Source of the DNA: RGIG7949 sp045628845
GTDB taxonomy: Bacteria > Bacillota > Clostridia > Oscillospirales > Oscillospiraceae
Direction: 5' to 3'
Assembly (NCBI GenBank): GCA_045628845.1
Contig: JAZQQE010000051.1
Location: 1 to 22,536 of the forward strand
Length of the DNA stretch: 22,536 bases
Part shown: positions 14,912 to 22,408 of the stretch, in pieces
Layout: each line of letters begins with the position of its first letter
Numbering within the stretch: position 1 is the stretch's first letter
Position numbers and translations under genes: made by a program
Notes under the pieces: model-generated
Databases searched by the model: none
Told to the model about the DNA's origin: nothing
The model's input: only the letters and a program-made list of their open reading frames with translations

Positions 14912-16336
14912 TTGGATTTCATCATGTCCGGACATGAGTTCCGGTACGCTGTCGAGCAGCTTCTGCTGACGCTCTTCCCGAACGAAAAGCCCGTGCTCGT
15001 CTCCGAGCCCGGTGCGCGCCCCTGCATAATCTCCGAGCTCTCGGAGGCGGGCGGCTCCGCCGAGGCGCGGGCGCGCTTCATCACGGCGGGCGGCGAATTT
15101 TCCGCCGCGCACTCCGCCGAAGTGCCCGAAAAGGAGCGAAGCTCCGTCCTGCAGAAGATAGTCAAGCTCTCAATATACGACGCGGCTCTCGCCGCGGGCG
15201 TCGCCGCGCCTCCATGGGGCGCACTGACGGGGATACGCCCCGCGAAGCTCGCCGCGAGGCATCTCGCCGGGGGCGGGACGGACGCCGCCGCTCATCTTAC
15301 GGAGGAATACCGCGTCTCCCCCGTCCGCGCCGCGCTCGCGGCCGAATGCGGAGCCGCCTCCCTCGCCGCCGACGCCTCGCTCGCACCGGGCGACGTTTCG
15401 CTCTACGTCGGCATCCCCTTCTGCCCGACGCGCTGCGCCTACTGCTCGTTCGTCAGCCACAGCGTGGAAAAATCCTTCAAGCTCGTCGCGCCGTACCTCG
15501 ACGCGCTCTTCGGCGAGATCGAGGAGACCGGCGAGCGCATCGCCCGCGAGGGGAAGCGCCCCGTCACGCTCTATATAGGCGGCGGCACGCCCACGACCCT
15601 CACCGCCGAGCAGCTCGACGCGCTCTCGAAAAAGCTGCGTGCCTGCTTCGACACCTCCTCCCTGCGCGAATTCACCGTCGAGGCCGGCAGGCCCGACACG
15701 ATAACACGCGAAAAGCTCCTCGCGCTTCGCGAAAACGGAGTCTCGAGGATAAGCATAAATCCGCAGAGCATGGACGTGAACGTCCTGCGCGCCATAGGCC
15801 GTGCGCACACGCCGGAGGACATACTCGCCGCCTTCGCCGAGGCGCGCTCGGTCGGCTTCGACTGCATAAACGCAGACCTCATCGCAGGGCTCCCCGGAGA
15901 CTCGCCGGAGGGCTTCGCCCGCTCGCTCGGGGCCATGCTCTCGCTCGGCGCGGAGAACATCACCGTCCACACGCTCGCGATGAAGCGGGCCTCGCGCATG
16001 AGGCTCGAAAACACGCCCGTCCCCGGCGGGGAGACTGTCGGAGTCATGCTCGACACGGCGCGCTCGGAGCTCTATTCACACGGCTACCGGCCGTACTACC
16101 TCTACCGGCAGAAATTCACCGCCGGAGGCTTCGAGAACGTCGGATGGACGCTCCCGGGCCGGGAAAATCTCTACAATATCTGCATCATGGAGGAGCTCCA
16201 CTCCATCATCTCGATGGGCGCGGGCGGCGTCACGAAGAACGTCGACCGCGAAAGCGGGCTCATCACACGCAGCTTCAACAAGAAATACCCCTATGAATAC
16301 ATAGCCGAAAGGAGCGCTGCAAATGGTATCGTCTAA
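14912..16336 (+). CDS. hemZ: HemZ, oxygen-independent coproporphyrinogen III oxidase-like radical SAM protein
   Basis: A 474-aa radical SAM protein of the HemN/HemW superfamily. The cluster motif is IPFCPTRCAYCSF with Cys171, 175 and 178, and the SAM-binding loop is YIGGGTPTTL (221-230). Later conserved stretches include ISINPQSM and ADLIAGLPGD. The long N-terminal extension before the radical domain (about 165 residues, starting M-DFIMSGHEFRYAVEQLL) is characteristic of HemZ and separates it from HemN and HemW. HemZ is linked to anaerobic porphyrin synthesis in Bacillus, but in many Clostridia without a heme pathway the role is unclear. The open frame extends far upstream inside the MBL gene; the TTG at 14912 is chosen from its ribosome site and the family N-terminus. 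The stop overlaps the next gene by 14 nt. Confidence 0.92.
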   Translation: MDFIMSGHEFRYAVEQLLLTLFPNEKPVLVSEPGARPCIISELSEAGGSAEARARFITAGGEFSAAHSAEVPEKERSSVLQKIVKLSIYDAALAAGVAAPPWGALTGIRPAKLAARHLAGGGTDAAAHLTEEYRVSPVRAALAAECGAASLAADASLAPGDVSLYVGIPFCPTRCAYCSFVSHSVEKSFKLVAPYLDALFGEIEETGERIAREGKRPVTLYIGGGTPTTLTAEQLDALSKKLRACFDTSSLREFTVEAGRPDTITREKLLALRENGVSRISINPQSMDVNVLRAIGRAHTPEDILAAFAEARSVGFDCINADLIAGLPGDSPEGFARSLGAMLSLGAENITVHTLAMKRASRMRLENTPVPGGETVGVMLDTARSELYSHGYRPYYLYRQKFTAGGFENVGWTLPGRENLYNICIMEELHSIISMGAGGVTKNVDRESGLITRSFNKKYPYEYIAERSAANGIV

Positions 16337-17273
16337 CGTCATCGACCTGCTCGAGGTCAACAGGCGCATAAAGGAAGACCCCAAGGGCCTCATCGAGGAT
16401 TCCGAACAGGGCTACTCCCGCCAGATCTCCGAGGTGGCAGACCGCATCACCGAAAATATGAGCAGCAGCCCCGTCGTTCTGCTTGCGGGCCCCTCCGGCT
16501 CCGGCAAGACGACCTCCGCCTTCCGGCTCGAGTCTGAGCTCGAGCGCCGCGGGATAACCACTCACTCCATCTCGCTCGACAATTATTTCAGGACAGTCGA
16601 TCCCCGCACCGTGCCCCGCACTCCCGAGGGCGACATCGACCTCGAATCGCCGCTCTGCCTCGACATGGACATGCTCAACGAGCATTTCGGCATGCTCGCG
16701 CGCGGCGAGGAAATAAGGATACCGCAGTACGTCTTCGCCCGCCAGATGCGCGACCCGAGCCGCAGCACTCCCCTGCACCTCAACGAGAACGAGATAGTAA
16801 TCTTCGAGGGCATCCACGCCCTCAACACCGACCTGACTGCCCCGCACCCCGAGGCGTTCAAGCTCTACGTCACCGCCAGCAGCGGCTATTGGGTCGAGGG
16901 CGAGCGCGTGCTCACCCGCCAGCAGCTCCGCCTCATGCGCCGTGTCGTCCGCGACAACAACTTCCGCGGCGCGGACGCGGCATACACGCTCGAGATGTGG
17001 TCCAACGTCATACGCGGCGAGCAGCTCTACATCGACCCCTACAAGATGGCCGCCGACAGCTGGATAAATTCCACGCTCCCCTACGAGGTCGCCGTCATGA
17101 AGCCCTTCGCGTGCAGGCTCTTCAGAACGCTCCTGCGCGCCGACTTCGACAACGAGCAGCTCCAGTCCATCGCGCCCTCGCTCGACCTCTTCGACGAGCT
17201 CAGCCCGGACGTCACGCCCGACTATTCCCTGCTCCGCGAGTTCATCGGCGGCGGCATTTACAATTACGGTTGA
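16323..17273 (+). CDS. Uridine-kinase-like P-loop nucleoside kinase
   Basis: A 316-aa kinase with Walker A GPSGSGKTT (56-64), the phosphoacceptor region HSISLDNYFR, and VIFEGIHAL as the Walker B-like strand, all typical of the uridine kinase/phosphoribulokinase superfamily. Many Clostridia carry a longer version with an N-terminal TGS-like domain; this one has only a short 45-residue N-terminal extension. It probably phosphorylates uridine or a related nucleoside with ATP or GTP, but the substrate is not settled by sequence. It is the last gene of the recJ operon. ATG 16323 has AAAGGAG upstream and overlaps hemZ by 14 nt. Confidence 0.88.
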   Translation: MVSSNVIDLLEVNRRIKEDPKGLIEDSEQGYSRQISEVADRITENMSSSPVVLLAGPSGSGKTTSAFRLESELERRGITTHSISLDNYFRTVDPRTVPRTPEGDIDLESPLCLDMDMLNEHFGMLARGEEIRIPQYVFARQMRDPSRSTPLHLNENEIVIFEGIHALNTDLTAPHPEAFKLYVTASSGYWVEGERVLTRQQLRLMRRVVRDNNFRGADAAYTLEMWSNVIRGEQLYIDPYKMAADSWINSTLPYEVAVMKPFACRLFRTLLRADFDNEQLQSIAPSLDLFDELSPDVTPDYSLLREFIGGGIYNYG

Positions 17274-17298
17274 AATAAGCTCCCTTTTGCCGTATAAT
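17270..17298 (+). promoter_or_regulatory. Sigma-A promoter overlapping the kinase stop codon
   Basis: TTGAAA (17270-17275), 17-nt spacer, perfect TATAAT (17293-17298). The -35 hexamer includes the TGA stop of the upstream kinase. It gives a leader of about 42 nt for the cytidylate-kinase-like gene. Confidence 0.75.
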
Positions 17299-17347
17299 CG
17301 GCACGTAAGCATAAAACACGCTGCGTTCACAAGAAGGAGAGGATACC

Positions 17348-17968
17348 ATGGCCAACAAGATAATCACCATAAGCAGAGAATTCGGCACCGGTGCCAGGAT
17401 AATCGGCAAGCTGCTCGCCACGGAGCTCGGCTTCGAGTATTACGACCGCGCCATCATCCAGATGGCAGCCGAGAAGAGCGGTCTCTCCCCCGACTTTATC
17501 GAGAACAACGAGGTCACCGCGCGCAAATCCTTCCTTTTCAACATCGCGAGCACCGCTTACGTCTCCCCCAACCTCAGTCTGCAGTACACCATGCCCGTCA
17601 ACGACAAGGCGTACATCGCGCAGTCCGAGGTCATACGCGAGGTCGCGAAAAAGGGCAACTGCGTCATCATCGGCCGCTGCGCCGACTACGTGCTCGCCGA
17701 TCAGGAGAAGCTCCTGCGCGTCTTCCTCTACGGCGACAAGGCCGACAGGCTCAGGCGCATCGTCGAGGACTACGGATACAGCCCCGACACCGCCGAGAGC
17801 GAGCTCAACAGAGTTGACAAGGGCCGCACGAGCTACTACAAGTACTACACCGGTACCTCCTGGAACGATATCCGCAACCGCGATATCTCCCTGAACACCT
17901 CCAAGACCGGCATCGACAGCGCCGTGAAGATACTCAAGGACTTCGCAACGGCGTATTTCGGAATGTAA
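17348..17968 (+). CDS. Cytidylate kinase-like family protein
   Basis: A 206-aa P-loop protein of the cytidylate kinase-like group. The N-terminus reads IITISREFGTGARIIGKLLA (residues 5-24); the phosphate loop is the family's relaxed form rather than a classical GxxxxGK[ST]. NCVIIGRCADYVLA forms the central strand, followed by RVFLYGDKADRLRRI and a lid-like segment VDKGRTSYYKYYTG. Such proteins are widespread in gut Clostridia beside or instead of true Cmk, and their substrate is mostly untested. It is monocistronic: own promoter at 17270-17298, AGGAGAGG-type ribosome site before the ATG, own terminator. Confidence 0.88.
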   Translation: MANKIITISREFGTGARIIGKLLATELGFEYYDRAIIQMAAEKSGLSPDFIENNEVTARKSFLFNIASTAYVSPNLSLQYTMPVNDKAYIAQSEVIREVAKKGNCVIIGRCADYVLADQEKLLRVFLYGDKADRLRRIVEDYGYSPDTAESELNRVDKGRTSYYKYYTGTSWNDIRNRDISLNTSKTGIDSAVKILKDFATAYFGM

Positions 17969-17976
17969 AACAAAAC

Positions 17977-18018
17977 AAAAAAGGCAGCGCATCTCATTTG
18001 GGATGCGCCGCCTTTTTT
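17977..18018 (+). terminator. Rho-independent terminator of the cytidylate-kinase-like gene
   Basis: A stem GGC-A-GCGCATC / GATGCGC-C-GCC (one mismatch, loop of 8) is flanked by an A-run on the left and followed by TTTTTT (18013-18018). It lies 8 nt past the stop codon. Confidence 0.9.
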
Positions 18019-18082
18019 GCCCGGAACGGAAAAAAGTTCCTTTTCGCGGAGGGAACCGGCGGAGTTTCATGCCGCCCGGCTA

Positions 18083-18111
18083 TGGACTTTTCCGTCGTCT
18101 GATGATACAAT
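18083..18111 (+). promoter_or_regulatory. Promoter of the NSS transporter gene
   Basis: TGGACT (18083-18088), 17-nt spacer, TACAAT (18106-18111) preceded by TGA (extended -10). The leader is about 27 nt to the ATG at 18145, with GAGGAGG in between. Confidence 0.6.
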
Positions 18112-18144
18112 GACCGGGTATAGCAAGAAAGAGGAGGAAAAACC

Positions 18145-19542
18145 ATGAACAACAAGCGGGAAAGCCTCGGCAGCCGCCTCGGTTTCATTCTGCTTTCGGC
18201 AGGATGCGCCATAGGACTCGGCAACGTATGGGGATTTCCTTACAAGGTCGGCCACAACGGCGGCGGCGCGTTCGTGTTCGTGTATATCATCTGCGTCCTG
18301 CTGCTCGGAGTGCCCATCATGACGGCGGAATTCGCCATGGGGCGTGCGTCCCGCCGGAGCCCGCTCAATATGTCCCGGGCTCTTCTCAAAAACGAAAAAA
18401 GTCCTCTGCACCTGCAGGGCTGGCTCAGCCTCGCGGGCAACTTCTTCCTGATGATGTTCTACACGACCATCGCGGGCTACTTCTTCCACTATCTGGCCGG
18501 CTTCGTCACCGGTAACGTAGAGACTCTGACCTGGGGCAACACCATCTCCAACACCGGAGTCAACATCGGGTGCATGATACTCGTCGTCGTGCTCGGCTTC
18601 CTCATCCTCTCGTTTGATATCCAGAAGGGACTTGAAAAGGTCACCAAATGGATGATGCTCGCGCTGTTCGCCCTCATGATAATCCTTGCCGTCCGCAGCT
18701 GCACGCTCGGCGGCTTCAAGGAGGGCATCAGCTTCTATCTGAAGCCCGATTTCTCCCTGATAACCCCGAGCGTCATAATCGCCGCCATGTGTCAGGCCTT
18801 CTTCAGCCTGTCCCTCGGCATGGGCTCGATGGCCATATTCGGAAGCTATACGGATAAGAGCCACTCGCTTCTCGGCGAGGCCGTCAACGTATGCGCGCTG
18901 GATACGCTCGTCGCGCTTCTTGCGGGCTTCATCATCTTCCCCGCATGCTCCACCTTCGGTATCGACCCCGACGCCGGCCCCCCGCTTCTCTTCAGCACGA
19001 TGGTGACCGTCTTCCAGAACATGGCCGGCGGACGCATCTGGGGCAGCCTGTTCTTCATCTTCATGATCTTCGCCGCGATGAGCACCGTCGTCGCCGTTTT
19101 CGAAAACATCCTCGCCATGATCCGCGAGGCGACCGGATGGAGCCGCAGAAAGGGCTGCGTGATATGCTGCCTGCTTCTTCTGGTCCTCTGCACTCCCATG
19201 GCCCTCACCGGAAACGTGCTCGCGAACGTCCATCCGTTCGGCGGCGAGTCCGGCTTCCTCGATCTGTGGGATTTCTTTGTGGAGACAGTCATCCAGCCCA
19301 TCGGCTCGGTCCTGTTCCTTATCATCTGCACGAGCGACCGTCTGTGGGGCTGGGACAAATTCGAGCTCGAGGCCAACACTGGCTCCGGCATGAAGGTCCG
19401 CCGCTGGATGCGCATCTTCTTCAAGTACATTACACCCATCATCGTCTTCTGCCTCTGGATCTACGGTCTGGTGACCTACTTCGTGCCTGACCTGCCCGCA
19501 AATGTGATCCACTGGATAGGGAGCCTTTTCATCAGCAAATAA
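18145..19542 (+). CDS. Sodium-dependent transporter, NSS (SNF) family
   Basis: A 465-aa integral membrane protein with about 11 hydrophobic helices. The first helix carries the NSS sodium/substrate signature GFILLSAGCAIGLGNVWGFPY (from residue 13), and NGGGAFVFVYIICVLLLGVP follows in the second. NSS proteins import amino acids or related amines with Na+; the substrate is unknown here. The length and the apparent lack of a twelfth helix fit the shorter bacterial group. One oddity is that the usual NxWRFPY (Arg forms the outer gate in LeuT) reads NVWGFPY. A strong ribosome site (GAGGAGG) precedes the ATG. It is a single-gene unit with promoter and perfect terminator. Confidence 0.93.
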   Translation: MNNKRESLGSRLGFILLSAGCAIGLGNVWGFPYKVGHNGGGAFVFVYIICVLLLGVPIMTAEFAMGRASRRSPLNMSRALLKNEKSPLHLQGWLSLAGNFFLMMFYTTIAGYFFHYLAGFVTGNVETLTWGNTISNTGVNIGCMILVVVLGFLILSFDIQKGLEKVTKWMMLALFALMIILAVRSCTLGGFKEGISFYLKPDFSLITPSVIIAAMCQAFFSLSLGMGSMAIFGSYTDKSHSLLGEAVNVCALDTLVALLAGFIIFPACSTFGIDPDAGPPLLFSTMVTVFQNMAGGRIWGSLFFIFMIFAAMSTVVAVFENILAMIREATGWSRRKGCVICCLLLLVLCTPMALTGNVLANVHPFGGESGFLDLWDFFVETVIQPIGSVLFLIICTSDRLWGWDKFELEANTGSGMKVRRWMRIFFKYITPIIVFCLWIYGLVTYFVPDLPANVIHWIGSLFISK

Positions 19543-19544
19543 AA

Positions 19545-19580
19545 CAAATAAAAGCACGACGAAAGTCGTGCTTTTATTTG
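19545..19580 (+). terminator. Perfect 16-bp terminator after the NSS gene
   Basis: Arms 19545-19560 and 19565-19580 are perfectly complementary with a GAAA tetraloop. The right arm ends in CTTTTATTTG, giving the U-rich tail; the left arm is A-rich, so it could work in both directions. It lies 2 nt after the stop codon. Confidence 0.9.
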
Positions 19581-19594
19581 TCATACCTTCCCGA

Positions 19595-19781
19595 ATATCT
19601 AAATCAGTTCGCGCGGAGCGCGCCGCAAAATAAAAAGCACGACTTTCGCCGTGCGGGGATCTCCGGATTTCCCCAAGTGCGGCACGCTCGCGGCCCGCAT
19701 GGGGTGGGCTTGGGAGGGGAGGGTATGCCCCTCCCATATATCTAAATCTTTTCGCGCACAGCGCGGCACCAAAATAAAAAG
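19595..19781. repeat. Imperfect 46-bp direct repeat with terminator-like inverted repeats
   Basis: Unit 1 (19595-19637) and unit 2 (19738-19781) share ATATCTAAATC, TTCGCGC, AGCGCG and AAAATAAAAAG in the same order. Between them lie a diverged inverted copy of the NSS terminator (19626-19654) and a 9-bp GC stem (19711-19719 with 19728-19736). No coding region is seen from 19543 to 20022 apart from an unsupported 72-codon frame. Confidence 0.75.
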
Positions 19782-19810
19782 GACATCCAAAGGATGTCCT
19801 TTTTATTTTG
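19770..19810. terminator. Perfect 19-bp bidirectional terminator-like hairpin
   Basis: Arms 19770-19788 and 19792-19810 are perfectly complementary with an AAA loop. A-rich left and T-rich right ends make it suitable in both directions. It marks the border between GC-rich host sequence and the AT-rich restriction-modification island. Confidence 0.8.
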
Positions 19811-19959
19811 AATTAAATAGGTAATAGCAACAAAATGAGGGCAATCATTAAATTTCGCACATCAAATTGTGATGGATGATTTTACTAATGTGGATTACGC
19901 ACAAGTGATGACAATGATTAGCACACATTTGACATCTTTCGCAAATGTTCCCAAACCCA

Positions 19960-19991
19960 TTGAAAAAATGAGATTATTATGCTATAATAAT
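19960..19991 (+). promoter_or_regulatory. Promoter of the regulator-methyltransferase pair with dyad over the -10
   Basis: TTGAAA (19960-19965), 17-nt spacer, perfect TATAAT (19983-19988). A perfect 8-bp AT-rich dyad (19973-19980 with 19984-19991, 3-nt centre) covers the -10 box and is a plausible operator for the downstream XRE protein. A second dyad, ACATTTG/CAAATGT (19925-19931 with 19942-19948), lies just upstream of the -35. Confidence 0.7.
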
Positions 19992-20022
19992 AAGACTATG
20001 ATAAGGAGGCAACGATACTGTA

Positions 20023-20253
20023 ATGCTATCCGAACAGATAAAGAAAGCCCGTCAAAAAGCATTTTTGTCTCAAGATGCTTTTGCTAAGGATTTGGGCGTA
20101 GCTTATTCGACAATTAACAGATGGGAAACTGGTAAAAGCAAGCCAAACCTTTCAGCGATGAAGGCTATAAAAGAATTTTGCTCAAAGAATGATATCCCAT
20201 ACGAAGAAATTGAAAAAGAGTGGTTTAATTACCCACAGGAGAAAGTTTTATAA
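20023..20253 (+). CDS. Small XRE-family transcriptional regulator paired with the methyltransferase
   Basis: A 76-aa protein that is essentially one helix-turn-helix domain: LSQDAFAKDLGVAYSTINRW (15-34, two HTH helices) followed by ETGKSKPNLSAMKAIKEF. XRE proteins bind DNA as dimers and often repress their own promoter. The stop TAA overlaps the methyltransferase ATG by 1 nt (TAATG), so the two are co-transcribed and coupled. The probable role is control of methyltransferase expression (inference from position and the promoter dyad). AAGGAGG lies 13 nt before the ATG, a rather long spacing. Base composition is AT-rich, unlike genes to the left. Confidence 0.87.
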   Translation: MLSEQIKKARQKAFLSQDAFAKDLGVAYSTINRWETGKSKPNLSAMKAIKEFCSKNDIPYEEIEKEWFNYPQEKVL

Positions 20254-21383
20254 TGAAAAATGTTATAGATTTGTTTGCTGGTTGCGGAGGATTGAGTACC
20301 GGGTTTGAAATGGCCGGATATAATATCCCGCTTGCGGTAGAAAAAGATGAATGGGCATCGGAAACATATAAAAAGAATCACCCAAACACTAAAGTAATAA
20401 CAAATGATATTACTCAAATCAAAGACCTGAACTCGTTTTCTGATGAACCTGTAGATATCGACGGTATTATAGGTGGCCCCCCCTGTCAGGGCTTCTCATT
20501 GAGTGGAAATCGTGACAAAAAAGACCCAAGAAACAGTTTGTTTATGGAGTTCGTTCGGTTTGTAAAGCATTTTAAGCCCCGTTTTTTTGTAATGGAAAAT
20601 GTTACGGGAATTCTTTCCATGAAAACAAAAAACGATGAAAATGTAAAAGATCTTATCATTAACGAATTTTCCGGAGCGGGGTACACAGTTAACATTTATA
20701 CATTAAATGCTGCGGAATTCGGTGTTCCCCAAAGCCGAGTAAGGGTGTTTTTCATTGGCTTACGAAACGATATTCCTTACGATAAGGAGAAAGTCGAGCC
20801 AAAGGGTTTTACATTTGGAGAAAAACAAATCACCATTGAGCAGGCGATTATGGATCTCCCGCAATTAAAAGCGGGTGAAGGAACCGAACTCCAAGAGTAC
20901 AGATGCGCACCACAAAATGATTATCAAAAGTGGATTAGAACTGGAAACTCAACGGTATATAACCATATTACGATGAGACACACCGCTCGTCTTGTTGAAA
21001 GATTTTCCCATATTCGTTGGGGGGAATCAGTTGCTGATGTAGACCGAGAATTCCAACAAAGACAACGCGGCGACGCTTCAAAAGTAAGTGGAAAAGTTTA
21101 TTCTCAAAACAATATGAGACCATACCCGGACAAACCCTCTCCCACCGTTCCTGCAAGTTTTCAAAGCAATTTTATACACCCGTATTTGGACAGAAACTAT
21201 ACAGCCAGAGAGGGCGCGAGATTACAATCTTTTCCCGATACATATATTTTCTGCGGAAAAAGAACTACTATGTCATGGGAAAAGAATTTATCTCAATATC
21301 AGCAAATCGGCAACGCAGTGCCGCCGTTATTGGCAAAAGCTATTGCGACAAAAATTGCAGATTACCTGAATAATCTGCAATAA
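20253..21383 (+). CDS. DNA (cytosine-5-)-methyltransferase, type II R-M
   Basis: A 376-aa C5-cytosine methyltransferase with the motifs in standard order. Motif I is DLFAGCGGLSTGF (6-18), motif IV GGPPCQGFS with catalytic Cys78, motif VI ENV (115-117) and motif VIII QSRVRVFFIG (160-169). The variable target-recognition region spans about 235-320. RLQSFPDTY is motif IX and QIGNAVPP (351-358) motif X. It transfers a methyl group from SAM to cytosine in the host copies of the recognition site, protecting them from the neighbouring endonuclease. The target site cannot be read from sequence. It is coupled to the upstream XRE gene and converges on the endonuclease gene, with 6 nt between stop codons. 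Confidence 0.95.
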   Translation: MKNVIDLFAGCGGLSTGFEMAGYNIPLAVEKDEWASETYKKNHPNTKVITNDITQIKDLNSFSDEPVDIDGIIGGPPCQGFSLSGNRDKKDPRNSLFMEFVRFVKHFKPRFFVMENVTGILSMKTKNDENVKDLIINEFSGAGYTVNIYTLNAAEFGVPQSRVRVFFIGLRNDIPYDKEKVEPKGFTFGEKQITIEQAIMDLPQLKAGEGTELQEYRCAPQNDYQKWIRTGNSTVYNHITMRHTARLVERFSHIRWGESVADVDREFQQRQRGDASKVSGKVYSQNNMRPYPDKPSPTVPASFQSNFIHPYLDRNYTAREGARLQSFPDTYIFCGKRTTMSWEKNLSQYQQIGNAVPPLLAKAIATKIADYLNNLQ

Positions 21384-21393
21384 TTAGAATTAT
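21380..21393. repeat. 14-bp palindrome spanning both converging stop codons
   Basis: ATAATT-AG-AATTAT covers the methyltransferase TAA (21381-21383) and the endonuclease TAA (21390-21392, minus). It is short and AT-only, so it is unlikely to stop transcription efficiently. No other terminator separates the convergent genes. Confidence 0.5.
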
Positions 21394-22169
21394 GGATTTA
21401 ACAGTCGACCTGAAGCAGGCACAATATCATCAACAGTAATTGAATCGACGGCATCTTTAACTGCAGTCCAATAGTCGCGAAGAACACTTGCCAAAATCGG
21501 TGAGTGTTCTCCTTCTTTTAGCGCAAACATTTCGCTTAATGTTGAGTCTTGCCTTGCGGCAATAATGTGCTCATCGGCAAGGTCTTTATACCCCATCAAA
21601 ACAAAAGCCTTGGAATTTGGAGAAGCACTTCTAATCGACTTACTTGAAGATTTGACTTCACCAAACATTGTAGCATCAAGATAGGTTTTGACCTCAACAG
21701 CAACAACAGGAAGAATCAGTTCAACAGACGGTTGTTGATCAATTGTAATATCAACTTTCTTGCCAATACAAAAATCAACGTCTTTTTTGATTATCGCAAT
21801 ATGTCGATTATTATCTATTTTCAAACCAGCATAAATACCCTTATTATAAACGCCAAATACATTATTGCGAATTTCCGGAAGATCTTTAAATAAATAGCAA
21901 CTGATTTCCTCAAGAAAAGTCGATGCAAATTTGGACTGAGATGAAATACCGTTTCTTGAAGAAAACGTCCCAATTTGCTCGTAATATGTATTAAATTCTT
22001 CTGTAGCAACATCAAAATCAGCACTTGCCGAATCGGTAAAGTCCATTGCTAGAACGCGACTTCTCATCGGAAGATAGATTTCATCAAAAAACTCTTGAAT
22101 TTGATGCGCCTTTCCGTGATAGTCTTTCTCAATTTTGTTCCTTATATTGTTTTCATGAACATAAAGCAT
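21390..22169 (-). CDS. Type II restriction endonuclease, Bpu10I-like
   Basis: A 259-aa protein with a PD-(D/E)xK nuclease core: KKDVDFCIGKK (D130/D132), then a hydrophobic strand LPVVAVEVK with E159 and K161, continuing KTYLDATMFGEVKSSSKSI. That last stretch resembles what I recall of Bpu10I-type endonucleases; no search was run. Such enzymes cut at short DNA sites. The partner is the convergent C5-methyltransferase, and with one endonuclease and one methyltransferase a symmetric site is more likely than Bpu10I's asymmetric one. The ATG lies 3 nt after the stop of the C-protein-like gene, with GGAGAGG overlapping that stop: the classical C-R operon. The composition is AT-rich. Confidence 0.8.
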   Translation of the reverse strand: MLYVHENNIRNKIEKDYHGKAHQIQEFFDEIYLPMRSRVLAMDFTDSASADFDVATEEFNTYYEQIGTFSSRNGISSQSKFASTFLEEISCYLFKDLPEIRNNVFGVYNKGIYAGLKIDNNRHIAIIKKDVDFCIGKKVDITIDQQPSVELILPVVAVEVKTYLDATMFGEVKSSSKSIRSASPNSKAFVLMGYKDLADEHIIAARQDSTLSEMFALKEGEHSPILASVLRDYWTAVKDAVDSITVDDIVPASGRLLNP

Positions 22170-22172
22170 AAG

Positions 22173-22382
22173 TTACCTCTCCTGTAAAAGTCTGAAACTC
22201 TCTATACCCAAAGCGTCGGCGATTTTTTGTATATTTTCCAAAGAAACATTTCTTTGAAAGCACTCAATATCACTGATATATGTACGGTGGAGACCGCACA
22301 TTTCGGCAAATTTTTCTTGTGACACGCCGAGAGCATTCCTATATTTGCGGACATTGACACCAAATATTTCTTTAATATCCAT
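22173..22382 (-). CDS. Controller (C) protein-like XRE regulator of the endonuclease
   Basis: A 69-aa single-domain helix-turn-helix protein. VSQEKFAEMCGLHRTYISDI (20-39) followed by RNVSLENIQKIADALGI strongly resembles restriction-modification controller proteins, which have HRTYISDIE and RNxSLxNI at these places. C proteins first activate and later limit transcription of their own C-R operon, delaying endonuclease appearance after entry into a new host. ATG 22382 is preceded by GGAGG; a TTG at 22406 would start upstream of that ribosome site. It is followed 3 nt later by the endonuclease gene. Confidence 0.87.
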   Translation of the reverse strand: MDIKEIFGVNVRKYRNALGVSQEKFAEMCGLHRTYISDIECFQRNVSLENIQKIADALGIESFRLLQER

Positions 22383-22408
22383 CGGTACATTCCTCCATAC
22401 TATCAATA

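Noticed and set aside
19543..20022. CRISPR array or transposon remnant in the repeat region
   Set aside because: Only two imperfect direct repeats are present, with no regular spacers and no cas or transposase coding sequence.
19869..20087. 72-codon open frame left of the XRE regulator
   Set aside because: It has no ribosome site, contains the regulator's promoter and dyad, and overlaps the regulator start in another frame. The product shows no motif.
22383..22406. Eight-residue extension of the C-like protein from TTG 22406
   Set aside because: That start would lie upstream of the ribosome site GGAGG, which fits ATG 22382.
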